A stretch of DNA of 64,000 bases from Oreochromis niloticus (Eukaryota > Chordata > Actinopteri > Cichliformes > Cichlidae): the NCBI RefSeq assembly GCF_001858045.2, contig NC_031973.2, forward strand, positions 13,232,664 to 13,296,663. The letters run 5' to 3'. The notes under the pieces are model-generated. The model had not been told where the DNA came from. It saw nothing but the letters and a program-made list of their open reading frames with translations, and ran no database searches. Positions 59,122 to 64,000 of the stretch are shown here, in pieces. Every line of letters starts with the position of its first letter. The first letter of the stretch is position 1. The position numbers and the translations under genes were made by a program.

Positions 59122-59128
<7 letters not shown>

Positions 59129-59165
<37 letters not shown>
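59129..59165. repeat. TA microsatellite
   Basis: About 18 TA units. Confidence 0.95.
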
Positions 59166-59171
<6 letters not shown>

Positions 59172-62100
59172 AAAGAAAGGCAAGAGGCATTCTACTACAA
59201 AGCAGTGTTTCTTCACAGTGAGTCTTCTGTCAAGCTGGCAGATATAAATGGGCAATTTTTTGATGCAGATTCAGCAGTGTTTTAAGGGTGAAAATTAAGG
59301 GGAAGATAGTGCCGTTACTATAACATTTCCTTTATGCTTTGCACATAGTTATACAATAAAATCTGACGAATTGAGCCATGCACCTGTGATGGGTCCCTGA
59401 CAATATTCTGTTTGGGTCTTAAAACAATCACACAGCATTTGAGACATTACTTCTTAATAATTAATTAAACTTTTAATCATTTGCATTCACATGACAACAT
59501 ACAAATGATTAAAAATCCTATTAGCAGCTTTAAAACCTGACATGTATATGTGTAAGCCATGCATGACTGCCAGCCAGTATAACATTTTCAGAGCAGGAAG
59601 AATAATAAATAATGGTACAAGATTGTAATTTAGGTGTCACATATTAAATTGAATATTTACAGCGCAGTAGTAAGCAGACAATAATGTATAGTATAATAAT
59701 GATGTAAGTATTTTGCTATCATTTATTTGCTGCATAATTGATATTATTTTTAGGCCTTTGTCTGAATTTGCTAATTAAAAAACACTTATACAATAAATTA
59801 ATTAATAAATAAGCCTTGCATAATTGTATTAAATGTAGAATAAATTTAATCTAAACATATTATGGTATATTCTTGTACTGTATTCAATCACTTTTACCCT
59901 TACTTCCCACTTTTTTTTCTATAAATGTTTTAGTTTGTTTGTTTTTACAATGCTGCCAAATTTAATACAAATTTTGGGAAGACTTGTAAATTTTGTCACA
60001 CCATTTACATAAGTGTCTTTATTTTTCCCCCTTGAAAATAGTCTCACACCACAGTTTGATATATAGACTTAAGAATAAATAAATTAATAATAGTTATATT
60101 AATTACTGCTGTCCTCTTCATATTACTTTCACACAGATACAGAAATGATAGATAAAAGTTTAACACTGTTACTCTCAGTGATGACACCAATAACAGCAGT
60201 CATAATATTTTAATACAGCAAGTGTCTTTATATTATAGGGTCATAAAATGACTGTTAGTGTGTAATGTTTATTAGAATTTTAAACAAGTTTTTTTAAAGA
60301 ACCTTTTCCATCTGAGGAAGTCTAAAGAAACATCCCGACAACATTGACTTCTTTTAGCTTTAAATGGTGTAGCTGGTGCTTTGTTGTTAGTCAGTGATGA
60401 CTGCACTGTGTCACTTCTCATATAGTCACACAGATGTTTTTTTTATGTAGCCCACATGAAGACCCTGTGGTGTCATGTCTAGAATAGATACATTGTGCAA
60501 TAGAATAAGCAATACCCATGCTATTAGATTTAAATTACTTGGTCTAAATCTTTAAAAAATGTGACTGATTTTGATCTTTGAGACAGTAAAGTGGTGGCTC
60601 TAGCCTTAAGGAAACATTTTGATCTTTTGTTAGAAAACCATATAGACCTAAATGCCGTCATTAGCTTGTTATTAATGTGCATCTACTATAAACATTCCTG
60701 GTGCCCCCCCCACACATCCAGCCCCCACCCTGCAAGGCACACAATTATACTGTACAAACAGAGTGGCGCATATTAGCCATCACCGTCTGTCCTTGTTCCT
60801 TTTTCGCTCAATGGTTGCCACAAGAATCACACCTCCCCTCCTCTGTCAAAGGAGCTTCCTCCTTGGCTGTCCTGTGCCCATCAGACAGGGTGCCCGGCCG
60901 TTTAAGACACCCAGGGAACATGAAACGGAGCCGGGCTGAGATGTCAGCTGGTTGCCCCATCTGCCAGTCAGTGGGTTGGTAAAGCTTTTGTCCTGGGGGG
61001 TAACCTTAGGAGTGCAGTGTGTGCAGATAAAGTGTGTTTGTGTGTGCGTGCGTGTGCATTTTGCTGAGGGACGTCAGACTCAGCATCACAGTTTTGAGCA
61101 AAGCGAGCCACATACAACATGGTGACCTTGTCCTTTTAATTTACATGCGAGTTGACATTTCCACCAAAATTTACCAAATTAAAAAAAAAAAAAAAATCTG
61201 TTCTCACATCAGGGAAAATTAGCTGCTGTGTTTACTGGTGAGGATTTTTTATTTTTTTTTTAAATGAAGGCATTTCAGGGGAATAAAATGTGCAGGTCTC
61301 ACACAGTTGTCCAGGATCCTCAGCTGGATTGAAGTTAATTGGTCTCATTTCAGATCTGCTCACTTCTCATGGACCACAGTTGGTGGAGGACTCGACAGAA
61401 CTTTAAATTGCCTGAAACTTGTCTCTATTCTTTTCCTGTTCCCCTGCTAAATAACATAACCTTGACAGTACAAACAGTTTGACTCCCATATAAATGAACC
61501 AAGGTACTGAGTGAACGCTGGCCGGCTGGTTGAATCGAAGCACATTTCCACTCATGCATTCTATCGTTTGGTAGATAGGCCGCGCCCTTGAGCTGCTTTA
61601 GGCGGCAGGCACTGCTTGTTTTCACTCTAAGAAGGTGCTGAAAGGGGGCCTCTGTGCATGCACGAATGCACGCACATAATCCTTTGGACGGTTCTACGTG
61701 AGCCCAAGAGTTCCTAAAAAGAAAATGTATGCAGACAGCATGAACTTATTTATTTACCACTGGCTTATGCTTTTGTAGTTTCGCCTGTCAAGGATATCAG
61801 CACAAGTTAATATGTGCGCTTTTGTGTGTGCGCGTGAGTCTGCGTGTGTGTGTGTCTTGTAGTAGCATGTGCACGTTGCACATACTTTGCACCTCAGTTG
61901 TTTCACTCTCAGATAAAATCTGATTTATAACAACAAAGCCACCCTGTAATCATTTTTAGTCAACTTTGACTGTTGACTGCCACGTAGAAAGCTTCGCTTA
62001 AGTGGTCTACATATTCCCCATGTTCACATCAGTCAGTCTCACCACATGATGTATGTAGTGGTAGTCCTGAAGGGCTTATGCATGCACAGCTCTGCACCGG

Positions 62101-63062
62101 CAAGTCCTCCCTGAGCACATCTATGATCTTGGGTTATTCAATCATCAATCAAGGCCAACTGCAGCGTACTGTACTGTCGCCCATCTTTTAAAGCGCAGTT
62201 GTGAAGGACTGGCTAAGATGGCCTAAGGGACACCTTCCTTGGTCAGGCCCATCTTAGGTTTGATGTGATTATGTGCGTGGTTATGACTACACAGAACAGA
62301 CTTGACACATCGATGTAGACTTTTTAAAAATGTTTGGTGAATACTATCTGACAGGAGGGAAGTGCTTACTGGTATTTTTGTATTTGAATTTTTGGCTGTA
62401 CTTTCTCCAGACATTTTTTATTAATTTGCTTGGCATTTTGCTGCTATAATTCCCCATTAACTTTCAGCTATAATAGAAAATAGACTAAGGTTCATCTCAA
62501 AACTTAAGTTTATATCAGTCATATTTTTTTTTATTTCAGTTTTACATTTCTTTTGTAGGTTTTTATTTGTGGTCACATCTTTCATGCTTTCCGCCATTTT
62601 TTTAAAATAACTCTTAGCTCATTATTAAGGCAAATGTCTTGTGAGATAAATAAACATGCATCGAGCAACTATAAAATTCACTAAATCAAGAAAACCTGGA
62701 AAAAAATTTTGCCTAAATTTTAGACGGTATGGGCAGAGAGAGCAGACAAAGAAGGCAGTGCAGTGAAAACACTGCCAGAAAATCAAAAAGAAATATACAG
62801 TACGTTCACTTTCTCCACAAAGCTACTCTGAATTCATTATATTATCCAGAATGGACATTCAGAACCATATGATATTGCAGTGATAGAGTTGCTTGCCAAT
62901 TTTCCTGTGTGCTTGAAGTGAGGTATTGTGCTATTTTAATGAGCTGTTTAGACTAGTGGACGGTTGCATTTGGGTTTTAACAACCAGCTCAATGAATAAT
63001 TGTTATTGCCTCTTAAAGGCCAGATGTATGGAATTCATGCAAATATAGAGCAAAGGGAAAAT

Positions 63063-63064
<2 letters not shown>

Positions 63065-63099
<35 letters not shown>
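63065..63099. repeat. TG microsatellite
   Basis: About 17 GT units. Confidence 0.95.
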
Positions 63100-63101
<2 letters not shown>

Positions 63102-63273
63102 AGTGAGGGTGTCTTGGAATAATTGTTTTCCAGATGTCCTTCTTTCATGTAAACCACACACGTGCTCGTGCACACAAACACACTTAAAGGACTGAACAGA
63201 TGATGGTGATGATGATTAAGCTCTTAAGCATATGGAGATATTGTCTTTTAGTGTGTGTGTGTGTGTCTGAGAC

Positions 63274-63295
63274 TTTTTTTTTTTTTTTTTTTTTT
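63274..63295. repeat. T homopolymer (22)
   Basis: Uninterrupted T run preceded by a short GT tract (63251-63266). Confidence 0.9.
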
Positions 63296-64000
63296 GAACA
63301 TTTCTGTTCCCTCAGTCTTCCGTGACAGGTTCACCCATCTCTCCTGGGGAGACTTTCACTCCCAATTTAGACGCAACCGTCATCAAGTGACAGCAATGGC
63401 TCCGGCACCCTACCTTTGCAATGTGACTACAGTTAACTTAACAAGTCTCGATATGTGAGCTCCATCTTTGATGTAATTGATTTGAGTAGTCTGAGCGTCT
63501 TTCTTGCCAGGAAGTTGAGATTTTTGGTGGATCTGTCAAGATGATCTTTGGAGGAATGCAGGTCACTTCTCTTATAGTTTTAAAAAAGTTATTATCTTTT
63601 ATCATGTTGCATGTTTTGTATGCTTCCTTTGCTGCTCTAGATGTCAGATATGGTGCATCCTATCTGTAAACTTATCAGGAAGAACACGTGTGGCCACACT
63701 GTACTTAGGTCTCTACTCCATATTGTAGTCCATCTGTCCAGTCCTGCTTGTTTTACAGTGATCATAAATATCAACAGGAGAAAAGAAATCAAAGACCCCT
63801 CTGATATAAAGCTGTTTAGTAGGTGGTCATTTTACAAGCGAATTGTGTATTGTTTCAATATGTTTTAAAGTTTACATTGGACCTTTCGTGGGCCGTGCTG
63901 TAGTGTGAGTGTGGACACTTTTGTTGGGGTTTTTTTCTCCCCCTGCTGATGAGATTCAAGTACAGTGTATCTATTGTTTGTTCTTGTCTTTGATGTTTTT

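Larger units (their letters stand above)
51412..64000 (+). other. vti1a intron 6, runs off the right edge
   Basis: At least 12.5 kb. Holds TG tracts (51763-51797; 63065-63099), TA tracts (56222-56245; 59129-59165), a T run (63274-63295), and a CpG-dense island (about 56880-57080). I looked for the next vti1a exon (rest of the SNARE helix and membrane anchor) and did not find it. Open frames near 55691-55897 and 57346-57582 are discussed as weak candidates. Confidence 0.6.

Overview
The window is animal nuclear DNA, most likely from a ray-finned (teleost, probably percomorph) fish. The genes are split into short exons with GT-AG introns. The proteins read as fish orthologues of known vertebrate proteins. 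The spacers hold Tc1-, hAT- and piggyBac-type DNA transposons, a LINE of the kind common in fish, and many CA/TG microsatellites. The species cannot be named from sequence alone. There is no operon, CRISPR array, virus or bacterial feature, and I saw no rRNA or tRNA gene.

Three protein-coding genes are supported. (1) coasy (bifunctional CoA synthase), minus strand, coding exons between 384 and 3787. Its last third lies beyond the left edge, and a probable promoter with a non-coding first exon sits near 5718-5990. (2) zdhhc6 (ER palmitoyltransferase), minus strand, ten coding exons between 7921 and 12086, complete at 411 residues. (3) vti1a (Qb-SNARE), plus strand, six coding exons between 13908 and 51411. 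It continues past the right edge, so the end of the SNARE motif and the membrane anchor are missing. Exon boundaries were placed by hand from splice signals, reading frame and protein similarity, and the phases of all joined exons agree.

Layout: 1-6000 coasy with a hAT element, a Tc1 remnant and a piggyBac transposase remnant in its introns; 6000-7920 AT-rich spacer and the probable zdhhc6 3' UTR; 7921-13900 zdhhc6 and its leader; about 13560-13907 a head-to-head promoter shared with vti1a; 13908-64000 vti1a, which is almost entirely intron. Intron 1 of vti1a holds a stack of nested transposons (14935-17711): a LINE cut by two hAT elements, one of which was cut in turn by a TTAA-flanked piggyBac-like element.

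The most interesting feature is a 21-base microexon of vti1a (44962-44982, seven residues). It matches the insert that defines the brain Vti1a-beta isoform of mammals and has UGC motifs just upstream, as expected for neural microexons controlled by SRRM4. Also notable are a consensus minus-strand splice donor inside the vti1a 5' leader, two perfect hairpins, a CpG-dense island deep in intron 6, and the coasy-zdhhc6 neighbourhood, which differs from the human arrangement. The three genes do not act in one pathway; they share only the neighbourhood and, for zdhhc6 and vti1a, the promoter region.
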